64,000 nt of DNA, from positions 124,001 through 188,000 of the forward strand of contig NZ_JACHFM010000004.1 of NCBI RefSeq assembly GCF_014201905.1, read 5' to 3'. Shown piece after piece: positions 45,528-57,829 of this stretch. Source of the stretch: Amaricoccus macauensis. GTDB taxonomy: Bacteria > Pseudomonadota > Alphaproteobacteria > Rhodobacterales > Rhodobacteraceae. The number at the start of each line of letters is the position of its first letter. The stretch's first letter is position 1. The notes under the pieces were generated by a model. It did not search any database and was not told where the DNA came from. It saw only the letters and a list, made by a program, of their open reading frames with translations. A program made the position numbers and the translations under genes.

Positions 45528-46823
45528 GTGCCTGACACCCCCACCGACAGCGGCTTCTTCACTCAGGATCTCGCCTCGAGCGACGCCGAGATCTTCGGCG
45601 CGATCGAGCAGGAGCTCGGACGCCAGCGCGACGAGATCGAGCTCATCGCTTCGGAGAACATCGTCTCGCGCGCCGTGCTGCAGGCACAGGGCTCGGTGAT
45701 GACCAACAAATACGCCGAGGGCTATCCCGGCCGGCGGTACTATGGCGGCTGCCAGTACGTCGACGTGGCGGAAACGCTGGCGATCGAGCGCGCCTGCCAG
45801 CTATTCGGCGCGAAGTTCGCCAACGTACAGGCGAACTCCGGCAGTCAGGCCAACCAGTCGGTGTTCCTCGCGCTGCTCCAGCCCGGCGATACCTTCCTCG
45901 CCATGGACCTCGCCTCGGGTGGCCACCTCACCCACGGCGCGAAGCCCAACATGTCGGGCAAGTGGTTCAAGCCGGTGCACTACGGCGTGCGCAAGCAGGA
46001 CCAGCGGCTCGACTACGACGCGGTCGCCGAACTGGCGAAGGAGCACCAGCCGAAGCTCATCATCGCCGGCGGCTCGGCCATTCCGCGCCAGATCGACTTC
46101 GTGAAGTTCCGCGAGATCGCCGACTCGGTCGGGGCGTACCTGATGGTGGACATGGCGCACTTCGCCGGCCTCGTCGCCGGTGGCCAGCACCCGAACCCGG
46201 TACCGCATGCCCATGTGGTCACCACCACGACGCACAAGACGCTTCGCGGCCCGCGCGGCGGCATGGTGCTGACGAACGACGAGGCGATCGCGAAGAAGAT
46301 CAACTCGGCGATCTTCCCGGGCCTGCAGGGCGGCCCGCTCATGCACGTCATCGCCGGCAAGGCGGTGGCCTTCGGCGAGGCGCTGCGCCCGGACTTTGCC
46401 GACTACGCGGCCGCGGTCGTGGCGAACGCGAAGGCGCTCGCCGAGGCGCTGATGAAGGGCGGTGTCGACATCGTGACCGGCGGCACCGACACCCACCTGA
46501 TGCTCGTGGACCTGCGGCCGAAGGGCGTGACCGGCAAGGACGCCGAGGCGGCGCTCGGCCGGGCGCACATCACCTGCAACAAGAACGGTATCCCGTTCGA
46601 CCCGGCACCGCCCACCGTGACCTCCGGCGTCCGCCTTGGCACGCCCGCCGGCACCACCCGCGGCTTTGGCGAGGCGGAGTTCCGCGAGGTCGGCGCGCTG
46701 ATCGTCGAAGTCCTCGACGGGCTTGCCGAAAACGGCCCGGACGGCAACGGCGACGTGGAGGCTTCGGTCAAGGCCCGCGTGCAGGCGCTCTGCGACCGCT
46801 TCCCGATCTACCCGGGGCTCTGA
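45528..46823 (+). CDS. glyA: Serine hydroxymethyltransferase
   Basis: PLP enzyme converting serine and tetrahydrofolate to glycine and methylene-THF. 431 residues from the GTG at 45528 ([11 protein letters not shown]), with GGAGCG upstream; an ATG frame to 45420 is longer than the family norm. [37 protein letters not shown], the PLP-binding Lys in [10 protein letters not shown] (about 237) and [13 protein letters not shown] are present. Transcribed in the same direction as dgoA but with its own upstream region. Confidence 0.96.
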   Translation: MPDTPTDSGFFTQDLASSDAEIFGAIEQELGRQRDEIELIASENIVSRAVLQAQGSVMTNKYAEGYPGRRYYGGCQYVDVAETLAIERACQLFGAKFANVQANSGSQANQSVFLALLQPGDTFLAMDLASGGHLTHGAKPNMSGKWFKPVHYGVRKQDQRLDYDAVAELAKEHQPKLIIAGGSAIPRQIDFVKFREIADSVGAYLMVDMAHFAGLVAGGQHPNPVPHAHVVTTTTHKTLRGPRGGMVLTNDEAIAKKINSAIFPGLQGGPLMHVIAGKAVAFGEALRPDFADYAAAVVANAKALAEALMKGGVDIVTGGTDTHLMLVDLRPKGVTGKDAEAALGRAHITCNKNGIPFDPAPPTVTSGVRLGTPAGTTRGFGEAEFREVGALIVEVLDGLAENGPDGNGDVEASVKARVQALCDRFPIYPGL

Positions 46824-46830
46824 CAATGCC

Positions 46831-46854
46831 GGGTGGCCGGTCGACCGGCCACCC
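46831..46854. terminator. 24-bp perfect palindrome between glyA and RNase T2
   Basis: Arms GGGTGGCCGGT and ACCGGCCACCC around a CG centre, between convergent genes. It can form a hairpin in both transcripts; there is no long T-run. Confidence 0.65.
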
Positions 46855-46864
46855 TGATCCCCCC

Positions 46865-47506
46865 CTACCGCAAGTCCGGCACGTCGAGCCGGCCGCGGGC
46901 ACGGCAGGCGTCCTCCTGCACGTCCTGCCCACAGGCGCGCGGCATGAAATCCGGGGTCAGGCAGATGCGGATCTCCTGCAACTGCCCCCCGCCGCAGGTG
47001 ACGATCACCCCATCGGACGAGAGTGCCGGGTTCGCCTTCAGGAACGCCGCCTCGATCGCGCCGGGCGATGCCCCGGCCGGCGGCGCCGGCAGCAACAGCG
47101 CCTCGTAGACCCGCCGCGACGCAGCGAAATAATCCTCCGGCTCCAGCTCGCTGCACCGGCCGTGCTTCTTCCACTGGTACCAGGCGAGCCCGCCCGACCC
47201 CATCACGTCGGCCATCGCCGCCGTCTCGCGCCGGCTCGGATCTCGTGCGTCCGTGTCGCAGTACTCCGGCCAGCCGCCGGCTGCGTCCTGCGGCCAGAGG
47301 CCGTGCAGCGTGAAGCCGAGATCGCGCGCCGGATCGCACTGGCCGCCGCGCTGCGCGTCCTCCGGGCCGCCGTCGGTCTGGCACCACGTCGGCGTCCAGG
47401 TCAGCGCCAGCACGTAGTAGTCGAAGCCCGCTGCGGGCATTCCGGTGAAGGTAAGGCCAAGCGCCACAGACGCCGCCAGCGAAAAGCTCTTTATCATCCT
47501 GCCCAT
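46865..47506 (-). CDS. Secreted ribonuclease T2 family protein
   Basis: 213 residues from the ATG at 47506 (or 204-211 from the next ATG at 47497). Signal peptide MIKSFSLAASVALGLTFTGM; the mature enzyme begins FDYYVLALTWTPTWC. Catalytic segments CAS1 FTLHGLWPQ and CAS2 WYQWKKHGRC with both His are intact and several cysteines can form the family disulfides. Degrades RNA in the periplasm or outside, probably for nutrient scavenging. A TATATA box lies seven bases before the ATG, so the message may be leaderless. Confidence 0.88.
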   Translation of the reverse strand: MGRMIKSFSLAASVALGLTFTGMPAAGFDYYVLALTWTPTWCQTDGGPEDAQRGGQCDPARDLGFTLHGLWPQDAAGGWPEYCDTDARDPSRRETAAMADVMGSGGLAWYQWKKHGRCSELEPEDYFAASRRVYEALLLPAPPAGASPGAIEAAFLKANPALSSDGVIVTCGGGQLQEIRICLTPDFMPRACGQDVQEDACRARGRLDVPDLR

Positions 47507-47512
47507 CAGGAC

Positions 47513-47518
47513 TATATA
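47513..47518 (-). promoter_or_regulatory. -10 box of RNase T2 gene, possibly leaderless
   Basis: TATATA on the minus strand, with transcription expected to begin at about the ATG (47506). A weak -35 TTTTCG lies 17 bases upstream. Confidence 0.4.
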
Positions 47519-47535
47519 ACGGGCCGATCTCCCCT

Positions 47536-47575
47536 CGAAAACCGATCCTCGCGCCGTGGCGCAACCGAGTTTTCG
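47536..47575. promoter_or_regulatory. Nested inverted repeat in the RNase T2/trcR divergent region
   Basis: Outer arms CGAAAAC (47536-47542) and GTTTTCG (47569-47575) enclose inner arms GCGCC and GGCGC (47551-47562). It occupies the middle of the 108-base divergent gap and overlaps the weak -35 of the RNase gene, so it may be an operator or a leader hairpin for trcR. Confidence 0.5.
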
Positions 47576-47614
47576 GACCGGGCGAAGCTTGTTTTTGAAG
47601 AAGGAACCGCAGCG

Positions 47615-48373
47615 ATGGCGCTCCCCCTGATGCAGAAGGCGACGGCTGTGTGGCTCGTCGAGAACACAACCCTCACCTTCCAGCAGATCGCCGATTTCTG
47701 CGGTCTGCACGAGCTCGAGGTGAACGGCATCGCCGACGGCGAGGTGGCACAGGGCATCAAGGGTTTCGATCCGATCGCAAACCGCCAGCTTTCCGCCGAG
47801 GAAATCCGCCGCGCCGAGGCAAACCCCCACCACAAGCTCCGGCTGTTCCACAACCCCGCCGCCGATGGCGAAGCGAAGCGCAAGGGGCCGCGCTACACCC
47901 CGCTTTCCAAGCGTCAGGACCGGCCGGCGGCGATCGCCTGGCTTGTCAAGTTCCACCCGGAGCTCTCGGACGGCCAGATCTCGAAGCTCGTCGGCACGAC
48001 GAAGCCGACGATCGAGTCGATCCGCGATCGCACCCACTGGAACATCGCCAACATCTCGCCGGTCGATCCCGTGGCCCTTGGCCTCTGCAAGCAGATCGAA
48101 CTCGACAGCGCCGTGGCGAAGGCGGTGAAGCGCGCGCCGGGTGACGGCGTGATGAGCGACGCCGAGCGCATGAAGCTCGTCTCGATCGAGCAGTCGCTCT
48201 CCATGGAGCCCGAGCCGCGCATCCCGTCGAACGTGGCCGGCGTCGAGAACTTCACGCTCACCCGCAAGGAAGAGCGTCTGTCGCCCGAGGCCGCCAAGGC
48301 CGACGCCGAGGCGTTCTTCAACATCGCCCCCGGCAAGGACGACGACGAGGACGAGGACGACAACCTCGTCTGA
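47615..48373 (+). CDS. trcR: Cell-cycle transcriptional regulator TrcR (DUF1013)
   Basis: 252 residues from the ATG at 47615 with AAGGAA upstream. The sequence MALPLMQKATAVWLVENTTL, FQQIADFCGLHELEVNGIAD, AIAWLVKFHPELSDGQISKLVG and TKPTIESIRDRTHWN corresponds to the DUF1013 family, conserved in alphaproteobacteria and named TrcR after its role in cell-cycle transcription. Two helix-turn-helix-like regions are apparent (about 20-40 and 105-135), and the C-terminus is strongly acidic (KDDDEDEDDNLV). With CtrA and SciP it places three cell-cycle regulators in this window. Confidence 0.9.
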   Translation: MALPLMQKATAVWLVENTTLTFQQIADFCGLHELEVNGIADGEVAQGIKGFDPIANRQLSAEEIRRAEANPHHKLRLFHNPAADGEAKRKGPRYTPLSKRQDRPAAIAWLVKFHPELSDGQISKLVGTTKPTIESIRDRTHWNIANISPVDPVALGLCKQIELDSAVAKAVKRAPGDGVMSDAERMKLVSIEQSLSMEPEPRIPSNVAGVENFTLTRKEERLSPEAAKADAEAFFNIAPGKDDDEDEDDNLV

Positions 48374-48674
48374 GCCCGCGGCTCCCGGCCTGCGACGCGC
48401 CAGACAAGTCAGGGCGCGTCCTGGCCGCACACAGCCAGCGCGAGCGGCAGCGGGACGCGGTTGCGGGCTTTGGGCAATCACGGGCCACGGGCCGCCGTTA
48501 CGGGCCAGCGCCACGGCTCAGCGTCGCGGGCCAGAGTCACGGGGCGCTTGCCTCGTCGCGGTTAACCTCGTGGCAGGAAGCGCGTTCGCAAGGCGACGGG
48601 CGGGCGATATCCTCTGAATCAGGGGCGCTGCGCCGTTAACCATGACGCAGCCGCCAACGCCCGAGCCCGAGCGG
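48374..48674. other. 301-base gap with 13-bp tandem repeats
   Basis: Between convergent trcR and glmM. It contains the degenerate tandem array at 48487-48551 and two GTTAACC hexamer sites further on (near 48559 and 48636). No coding potential or RNA gene was recognised. Confidence 0.6.
48487..48551. repeat. Degenerate 13-bp tandem repeats
   Basis: Five consecutive 13-bp units: ACGGGCCGCCGTT, ACGGGCCAGCGCC, ACGGCTCAGCGTC, GCGGGCCAGAGTC and ACGGGGCGCTTGC. The exact register over five units argues against chance. Confidence 0.7.
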
Positions 48675-50015
48675 TCACGCGAAGCGCGCGACCTCCGCCT
48701 CGATCTCGCCGACGACCCGGCGCAGGAGCTCGGGGTCGTCGCACTCCCCCATGATCCGGACGAGCGGCTCGGTCCCCGACTTGCGGATCACCAGCCGGCC
48801 GCGCCCGTCGATCCGTGCCTCCGCATCGGCGATCGCCGCCTTAACGCTCGCCTCGTCGAGGGGTGTGCGGCCCTTCTTGTAGCGGACGTTGGTCAGGACC
48901 TGCGGGAAAGCCGGGAACACCCGGGCGAGCTCACTCGCCGGCCTGCCGGTCTCCACCATCGCCGCGAGGAATTGCAGCGCCGCGATGAGCCCGTCGCCGG
49001 TCGTGACGTAGTCGGTCATGACGATATGTCCCGACTGCTCGCCCCCGAGGGTAAAGCCACCCTCGCGCATCGCCTCGACCACGTAGCGATCGCCCACCGC
49101 GGTCCGCACGAGATCCAGCCCACGTGCCGCGAGATAGCGCTCGAGCCCGAGGTTCGACATGACCGTGGCGACGAGCGTCCCCTTCGCGAGACGCCCCTGC
49201 GCTGCCCAGCGGTCGGCGATGAGCGCCATCAGCTGGTCGCCGTCCGCCACCACGCCCTTCTCGTCGATGATCATCACCCGGTCCGCGTCGCCGTCGAGCG
49301 AGACGCCGAGGTCGGCCTTGTGCGCGACCACCGCCGCCACGGCCGCCTGCGGATGGGTGGAGCCGACGCCCTTGTTGATATTGAACCCGTCGGGCGAGAC
49401 GCCGACCGGGATCACCTCGGCGCCGAGTTCCCAGAGCACTTCCGGCGCGGTGCGGTAGGCCGCGCCGTTGGCGCAGTCGACCACCACCTTCAGCCCGTCG
49501 AGGCGCAGGCCCTTGGGGAACGTCGTCTTGGCAAACTCCATGTAGCGGCCGCGCGCGTCGTCGATGCGCTGCGCCCGGCCGATCCGCGACGGCTCCGCCA
49601 GCTCGGGCGCCGCGTCGAGCAGCGCCTCGATTTCCTCCTCCGCCGCGTCGGACAACTTGAAGCCGTCCGGCCCGAAGAACTTGATGCCGTTGTCCTGAAA
49701 CGGGTTGTGCGAGGCGGAGATCATCACGCCGAGATCGGCCCGCATCGAGCGGGCGAGCATGCCGACCGCCGGCGTCGGCACCGGGCCGACGAGAAAGACG
49801 TTCATGCCGACCGAGGTGAACCCCGCCGTCAGCGCTGTTTCGAGCATGTATCCCGAGCGACGGGTGTCCTTGCCGATCAGCACCCGATGCGCGTGCCCGC
49901 CATTGGTGAAGTACCGTCCCGCGGCCTGCCCGAGCCGGAGCGCGGTGTCGGGCGTCATCGGCGCATCGTTGGCCCGGCCCCGAACGCCGTCGGTGCCGAA
50001 GAGCTTCCTTGCCAT
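48675..50015 (-). CDS. glmM: Phosphoglucosamine mutase
   Basis: Converts glucosamine-6-phosphate to glucosamine-1-phosphate for UDP-GlcNAc and thus peptidoglycan and LPS. 446 residues. [16 protein letters not shown] start, phosphoserine loop MISASHNP with Ser exactly at 102, metal loop [20 protein letters not shown] and the C-terminal phosphate-binding [12 protein letters not shown]. Preceded by folP four bases upstream; the folP-glmM order is common in proteobacteria. Confidence 0.97.
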   Translation of the reverse strand: MARKLFGTDGVRGRANDAPMTPDTALRLGQAAGRYFTNGGHAHRVLIGKDTRRSGYMLETALTAGFTSVGMNVFLVGPVPTPAVGMLARSMRADLGVMISASHNPFQDNGIKFFGPDGFKLSDAAEEEIEALLDAAPELAEPSRIGRAQRIDDARGRYMEFAKTTFPKGLRLDGLKVVVDCANGAAYRTAPEVLWELGAEVIPVGVSPDGFNINKGVGSTHPQAAVAAVVAHKADLGVSLDGDADRVMIIDEKGVVADGDQLMALIADRWAAQGRLAKGTLVATVMSNLGLERYLAARGLDLVRTAVGDRYVVEAMREGGFTLGGEQSGHIVMTDYVTTGDGLIAALQFLAAMVETGRPASELARVFPAFPQVLTNVRYKKGRTPLDEASVKAAIADAEARIDGRGRLVIRKSGTEPLVRIMGECDDPELLRRVVGEIEAEVARFA

Positions 50016-50019
50016 GCCT

Positions 50020-51039
50020 CTACTCCTGGTCGCCGGACCCGTTCAGTGCGGACCAGAGGTCGACTGCCTGCCGGGTCTCTTTCACGTCATGCACACGTAA
50101 CACTTGCGCTCCCTGGCGCAAAGCCTCGAGCGCGACGGCAAGCGAGCCCGCCACCCGGTCGGCGGCGACCGGAGCGCCGGCGACCGAGCCGATGAAACGC
50201 TTCCGCGAGGCACCGAAGAGCAGGCCGCAGCCGAGCCCGTGCAGTACCGCAAGGCCGCGGATCAGCGCCAGATTGTGCGCGACCGTCTTGCCGAAGCCGA
50301 TCCCCGGATCGACAAGGATCGTCCCGCGCGGGATCCCGGCCGCTTCCGCCGCATCGACGCGGGCGGCGAGGAAATCCGTCACTTCGAGCAGGACGTCCTC
50401 ATAGGTCGGCGCGTCCTGCATGGTGCGCGGGTCGCCCTTTGCGTGCATGAGGCAGACCGGCCGGCCCGAGGCCGCCGCGACCGTGAGGCTTGCCCTCGCA
50501 TGGCCGAGGGCCGCCACGTCGTTCCAGAGATCGGCGCCGGCGGCGAAGGCCGCTTCGGCCACCTCGGGATTGCGGGTGTCGATCGAGACCGGCGCGGCGA
50601 TCCCGGCGGCGCGCAGGGCGGCAATGACCGGCACGACCCGGGCCGCTTCGGCTTCGGGCGCCACGGGCTCCGCGCCCGGCCGGGTCGATTCACCGCCGAT
50701 GTCGAGGATGTCCGCGCCCTCGTCGAGCATTGCCCGCGCCCGCGCCACCGCGTGGTCGAAGGCGAAATGCTCGCCGCCGTCGGAGAAGCTGTCCGGGGTG
50801 ACGTTCAGGATCCCCATGATCCGCGGCCGGTCGAGCGACAGCCCCGCGACCGGCGGACGCGGCGCCGTCAGCGCCTCCCGCACGGCTGGCGGCAGCTCGG
50901 CAGCAGGCCGCAGCCGCGGCTCCCGCCCGGCATCGTGGAACGCCACCTCATTGAACCAGAGCGGCCCGCCCGCAAGCACCAGCGCGTCCGGCGGCCGTGG
51001 CCCGCCGCTCCGGGGCAGCGGGCGCCAGCGCGGGGTCAT
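50020..51039 (-). CDS. folP: Dihydropteroate synthase
   Basis: Joins pterin pyrophosphate with p-aminobenzoate in folate synthesis; the sulfonamide target. 339 residues, of which the first 70 form an N-terminal extension seen in rhodobacterial members. Core motifs: [38 protein letters not shown]-like strand, [33 protein letters not shown] and RVHDVKE. The ATG overlaps the gph stop (ATGA), and glmM follows at once. Confidence 0.95.
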   Translation of the reverse strand: MTPRWRPLPRSGGPRPPDALVLAGGPLWFNEVAFHDAGREPRLRPAAELPPAVREALTAPRPPVAGLSLDRPRIMGILNVTPDSFSDGGEHFAFDHAVARARAMLDEGADILDIGGESTRPGAEPVAPEAEAARVVPVIAALRAAGIAAPVSIDTRNPEVAEAAFAAGADLWNDVAALGHARASLTVAAASGRPVCLMHAKGDPRTMQDAPTYEDVLLEVTDFLAARVDAAEAAGIPRGTILVDPGIGFGKTVAHNLALIRGLAVLHGLGCGLLFGASRKRFIGSVAGAPVAADRVAGSLAVALEALRQGAQVLRVHDVKETRQAVDLWSALNGSGDQE

Positions 51040-51707
51040 GCGGCCGCGTCGCCGTCCAGCACCGCCGCCACCAGTCCGGGCAGCTCGGCGAAGTCCGAGA
51101 AGGCCGCCACATGCGGCAGGTCCGTGATCTCGGCCAGCCGATAGCCTTCGGTGTGCAGCAGGAACGGCACACCGCCGCGCCGTGCCGTCTCGGCATCAGT
51201 CTCGCTGTCACCGATCATGATGGTCACGTCGCCGGAAAGCTGGTCGGCGGTGTGCCGGAGCATGGCCGGATCGGGCTTCATGACCGCGAGGCTGTCACCG
51301 CCGGTGAACCCGGTGATCGGCGGCATGAGGGCGAGTTGCTGCAGGAGGTCGATGGCCGGCCCGTTCGGCTTCTGGGTGCAGACCCCGAGGCCGTGCCCTG
51401 CGGCGGCGAGCGCCGACAGCGCCTCGTGCACGCCGGGATAGACCACCGTCCCGGTGACCGGATCCGCGCCGTAGATCTCGCGGAACCGCTCCACATGCGG
51501 GTCGAGGTCGCCGGGGATGCCGCCGGTATGGTTGAGCAGGCTCTCCACCAGCCTCACGACGCCGTGGCCGACGAAGCCCCGCCCGGTGTCAAGGTCGATC
51601 GACGGGCGCCCAAGCTCGGCGAGGAGCGCGTTGCCAGCGGCGACGAGCGAGGGAATCGAGTCAAGGAGCGTGCCGTCGAGGTCGAAGACCAGTCGCGCCT
51701 TTGTCAT
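51036..51707 (-). CDS. gph: Phosphoglycolate phosphatase-like HAD hydrolase
   Basis: 223 residues, HAD superfamily. Motif I DLDGTLLDSIPSL, motif II VCTQKPNG, motif III Lys in MKPDPAML and motif IV MIGDSETDAETA are in order, with a four-helix cap between them. Dephosphorylates 2-phosphoglycolate arising from DNA repair or oxygenation. AGGAG lies seven bases before the ATG at 51707. Within the folB-gph-folP-glmM unit, with four-base overlaps on both sides. Confidence 0.9.
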   Translation of the reverse strand: MTKARLVFDLDGTLLDSIPSLVAAGNALLAELGRPSIDLDTGRGFVGHGVVRLVESLLNHTGGIPGDLDPHVERFREIYGADPVTGTVVYPGVHEALSALAAAGHGLGVCTQKPNGPAIDLLQQLALMPPITGFTGGDSLAVMKPDPAMLRHTADQLSGDVTIMIGDSETDAETARRGGVPFLLHTEGYRLAEITDLPHVAAFSDFAELPGLVAAVLDGDAAA

Positions 51708-52615
51708 GGGAGTGCTCCTGCCAAATCTTCCGGCCGCGCCAGCGCGCCGCCCACGATGATCACCGTCGCGGCGCCAAGCTCGGCCCCGAGCCATGCGGCA
51801 AGGCCGGCGGGATCGTCCGGCCCGGGTGCGGCGTGCTTCAGGGCCGCCGTCGTCATGTGCGACGGCGCCCAGACGGTCAGGCGGCCATGCTTTGCCGCCC
51901 AGTCGAGTTCGGTGCGGGTCGCCGCCACGTCGAAGCGCGGGTCCGCCCCCGCGAAGGCCCAGACCGACTGCTCGATCGAGAGAAGGCCAATCCGCCGCTC
52001 CGCTTCGCTCAGGGCGGGCTTCTGCGGGTCGCGGGGCGCGAGAACGACGATGACCGGCCGGCCGAGCGCGGCGAGCGCGTCGCGCCACGCGGGCGCGTCC
52101 GCGCCGAACGCCGCCTCGGGCGGCAGATGCACGATCACCGGGTCCGCCGCCGCGACGGTGCTCGGCGGCACCACCTGCCGGATCCGTGACGCGCCATCCT
52201 CGAGCCGGGAACGGGCGATCTCGACCCCGAGGGTTCCCGGGATCCGGTCGAGCTTCTCGATCCGCACGAAGACCCTGACCCCGCGGGGGTCAGCGAGACA
52301 GCGGGCAGCGATCCGCTCCGCCAGCGTCTCGAGCAGGTTCACCCGCTCGGCGGCAAGCTCGGCTTCGATCGCCTCGGTGATCGTGTCGTAGGAAATCACC
52401 TTGTCCACGTCGTCATCCTCGGCGGCGGCGTGATGCGACACCTCGAGAACCACGTTGAAACGGATGCGCTGCGTGACGCCTCGCTCGGAGCGGAAGGCAC
52501 CGATCTCCACATCGCGGGTGTAGTCGCGCACTGAAATCCGGTCGAGCGGCGGGCCGACATGCGTGGCGCTCGCGCGCGCATGCGGCAGCTCGAAGGCGAT
52601 CGCGGTCTCGTCCAT
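51704..52615 (-). CDS. folB: Dihydroneopterin aldolase with unassigned C-terminal domain
   Basis: 303 residues from the ATG at 52615. Residues 25-140 form the FolB tunnelling fold: ISVRDYTRDVEIGAFRSERG, VISYDTITEAIEAEL and LLETLAERIAARCLADPRGV, ending with the conserved KLDRIPGTLGVEI. Normal FolB proteins stop near 120 residues. The remaining 160 residues are soluble, with alternating strand and helix pattern (PVIVVLAPRD, ATVIIVGGALARPEDL); I do not recognise this domain and it lacks FolK motifs. First gene of the folB-gph-folP-glmM unit. Confidence 0.85.
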   Translation of the reverse strand: MDETAIAFELPHARASATHVGPPLDRISVRDYTRDVEIGAFRSERGVTQRIRFNVVLEVSHHAAAEDDDVDKVISYDTITEAIEAELAAERVNLLETLAERIAARCLADPRGVRVFVRIEKLDRIPGTLGVEIARSRLEDGASRIRQVVPPSTVAAADPVIVHLPPEAAFGADAPAWRDALAALGRPVIVVLAPRDPQKPALSEAERRIGLLSIEQSVWAFAGADPRFDVAATRTELDWAAKHGRLTVWAPSHMTTAALKHAAPGPDDPAGLAAWLGAELGAATVIIVGGALARPEDLAGALP

Positions 52616-52775
52616 CGGTCCTCGCCCCCAGCGGCTCTGCCCCGCGCGGGAGATAGCGTTCGTGCCCCCCACCTGCAAGGCTGGGAGCCTTCGACCATCG
52701 AAAGGCTTGCCCGCAGGCCGGGCTCCGCTATCGTGCCGCCACGCGCGCGAGACGCGGGAAAATCGGGAGGATGCG

Positions 52776-53090
52776 GTGCTCTATCACCTGGAATTCACCG
52801 TTGGCTATGGCGCCGACATGAGCCAGCAGGATCTCTTCGACATCTGGCAGGAAGAGGCCGGCGTGGCGATCGGCGCCAAGGAGGCGGGAGTCGTCGTCGA
52901 CCTCTGGAAGGTGGTCGGTGAGCGGCGGGTGATCGTCATCATCGACATCGACTCGCCGAACACGCTGGACCAGATCCTGTTCGACCTGCCGATCATGAAG
53001 CGGATGGGCCAGTACGTGACGATCAAGACGACGCCGATCCGGCGCTACGAGGACTTCGCCGAAGACGTGAAGGCCCGGCTGAAGTCGTAG
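52776..53090 (+). CDS. Muconolactone delta-isomerase-like small protein
   Basis: 104 residues from a GTG at 52776 with GGGAGG five bases upstream. Ferredoxin-like alpha/beta fold of the MIase family: LYHLEFTVGYGADMSQQDLF, GVVVDLWKVVGERRVIVIID and FDLPIMKRMGQYVTIKTTPI. In the beta-ketoadipate pathway MIase isomerises muconolactone, but no catechol genes are nearby and many short homologues are of unknown function. Monocistronic. Confidence 0.72.
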   Translation: MLYHLEFTVGYGADMSQQDLFDIWQEEAGVAIGAKEAGVVVDLWKVVGERRVIVIIDIDSPNTLDQILFDLPIMKRMGQYVTIKTTPIRRYEDFAEDVKARLKS

Positions 53091-53102
53091 GCCGAGGCTG
53101 AA

Positions 53103-53126
53103 GCGGGACCCGAGGCAGGGTCCCGC
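53103..53126. terminator. Terminator between convergent genes
   Basis: Perfect 9-bp arms GCGGGACCC and GGGTCCCGC with a six-base loop, between the MIase-like gene and trxB. Confidence 0.65.
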
Positions 53127-53152
53127 CCGCCGACCGCGCCCGCCGCGGCGTC

Positions 53153-55730
<2,578 letters not shown>

Positions 55731-55830
55731 GCACCGGAATCAGATTCCGCGGCCGAATGGGCCGCAGCTCAATAACGAGATGGTGAAGAGCGGATGCCCC
55801 GCTGTCCAGCGTGGCGCGTCCCGAATGCAA

Positions 55831-55855
55831 GAAGGGGCGGCAGAGCCGCCCCTTC
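55831..55855 (-). terminator. Terminator of the second NCS2 permease
   Basis: Perfect 11-bp stem GAAGGGGCGGC / GCCGCCCCTTC with a three-base loop, followed on the minus strand by TTGCATT. It separates the two tandem permease genes, so they are probably distinct transcripts. Confidence 0.7.
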
Positions 55856-55865
55856 GATCGTCCGG

Positions 55866-57230
55866 TCAGTGGGCGTGGCTGCCTTCCCCGGCATCTTCCC
55901 AGCCGTTGTAGACCAGGTTCAGGATCACCGCGGTGACGGCGGCGAGCAGGATGCCGCTGTGCAGGAGCGGCGAGAGCGCTTCCGGCATCTGGTCAAAGAA
56001 GTTGTGCGACAGTTCGGGGATGAGCCCCATGCCGATGCTGATCGCGACGATGTAGAGGTTGTGCCGCTTGGCGCCGTGGAAATCGACACCGTGCAGGATG
56101 CGGATGCCGGTCGCGGCGACCATTCCGAACATCACGAGCCCGGCGCCGCCAAGCACGAACTGCGGGACCGACGCGACGAGAAGCGCGAGCTTCGGCATGA
56201 GCGCCAGCACCACCATGATGATGCCGCCCGCGATCGTGACGTAGCGGCTGCGGACACCGGTGACACCGACGAGCCCGACGTTCTGGCTGAACGAGGTATG
56301 CGGGAACGTGTTCAGGATGCCGCCGATGAGCGTGCCGAGACCGTCGACGCGAAGGCCGCGCGACAGGTCATCCTGGGTGATCCGCCGGCCGGTGAGCTCA
56401 CCGAGCGCCAGGAACATGCCCATGGACTCGATCATCACCACGATCATCACCACGCACATCGTCGCGATCGCAATGGCGTCGAAGACCGGCCAGCCGAACA
56501 TGAACGGGTAGATCGGCGCGGCCCACGGCGCCTCGGCCAGACCCGCGAAGCTCACCTCGCCGAGGGCGAGAGCGATCATGAAGCCGACGATCAGGCCGGC
56601 AAGCACTGATATGTTGGCAAGGAACCCCTTCACGAACCGGGTAATGAGCACGATCGAGACCAGCACCACGAGCGAGACGCCGAGATAGAGCGGCGCACCG
56701 AAGTTCGGGTTGCCGACACCTCCGCCCGCCCAGTTGGCGGCCACCCGGAGCAGCGAAAGACCAATCACCGAGATGATGACACCGGTAACGACCGGCGGGA
56801 ACATGGGCAACAATCTGCTAATGAATGGTGATACGAAGATACCGAAGGCGCCGGCGGCAATCACCGCGCCGAAGATACCGTTGATGCCAAGTGCCGGGTT
56901 TGCACCCATGGCAAGCATCGGCCCCACGGCAGCGAACGTCACACCCATCATGACCGGCAGACGAATGCCGAACTTCCAGAAGCCGATCGACTGGATCAGC
57001 GTGACAATGCCCGCCGCCAGAAGATCGCAGTTGATGAGCAGCGCCACCTGATCCTTCGGCAGCTTCAGCGCGCCACCGATGATGAGCGGCACCGCGACCG
57101 CACCGGCGTACATGACGAGGACGTGCTGAAGCCCGAGCACCGACAGTTGCCCGACCGGCAGCACCTCGTCCACTGGATCCACCCGAGGTCCGCCCTCGGT
57201 CGTTGCGAAATCGACATCTGATTTTGTCAC
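55866..57230 (-). CDS. NCS2 family xanthine/uric acid-type permease, second copy
   Basis: 454 residues from the GTG at 57230, chosen because GGAGG lies nine bases upstream and it gives MTKSDVDFATTEGG; ATGs at 57248 and 57290 are possible but lack good spacing. Same landmarks as its neighbour: LGLQHVLVMYAGAVAVPLII, VVMIESMGMFLALGELTGRR, TSFSQNVGLVGVTGVRSRYV. The two share long identical stretches, so they are tandem duplicates that may differ in specificity (for example xanthine versus urate). Confidence 0.88.
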   Translation of the reverse strand: MTKSDVDFATTEGGPRVDPVDEVLPVGQLSVLGLQHVLVMYAGAVAVPLIIGGALKLPKDQVALLINCDLLAAGIVTLIQSIGFWKFGIRLPVMMGVTFAAVGPMLAMGANPALGINGIFGAVIAAGAFGIFVSPFISRLLPMFPPVVTGVIISVIGLSLLRVAANWAGGGVGNPNFGAPLYLGVSLVVLVSIVLITRFVKGFLANISVLAGLIVGFMIALALGEVSFAGLAEAPWAAPIYPFMFGWPVFDAIAIATMCVVMIVVMIESMGMFLALGELTGRRITQDDLSRGLRVDGLGTLIGGILNTFPHTSFSQNVGLVGVTGVRSRYVTIAGGIIMVVLALMPKLALLVASVPQFVLGGAGLVMFGMVAATGIRILHGVDFHGAKRHNLYIVAISIGMGLIPELSHNFFDQMPEALSPLLHSGILLAAVTAVILNLVYNGWEDAGEGSHAH

Positions 57231-57386
57231 GCAGCTAGCCCTCCCCATTAGCTGATTGCGGATCAATGCACCCGCGACTGGGAAGTTCATGCCGTCTTTA
57301 GGGGTCGCTTGAGAAGTCCGCCCGCAGACTAAGCACCTTCGTCGATTGACGAGCAATCGCCAGCGGCGCCCCGGCAACCGGAGGCG

Positions 57387-57740
<354 letters not shown>

Positions 57741-57829
57741 TTAGTGCGTCGCCCGCCGCGGTTCCATCCCCGATTTTTGCATCCCTGCCTTGCCGCGGCA
57801 TCGGCTCTCGCCGGCGGCCCTCGCTGCTG

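Noticed and set aside
47507-48514. Minus-strand extension of the RNase T2 frame across trcR
   Set aside because: TrcR is well supported on the plus strand and the RNase has a signal peptide start at 47506 or 47497.
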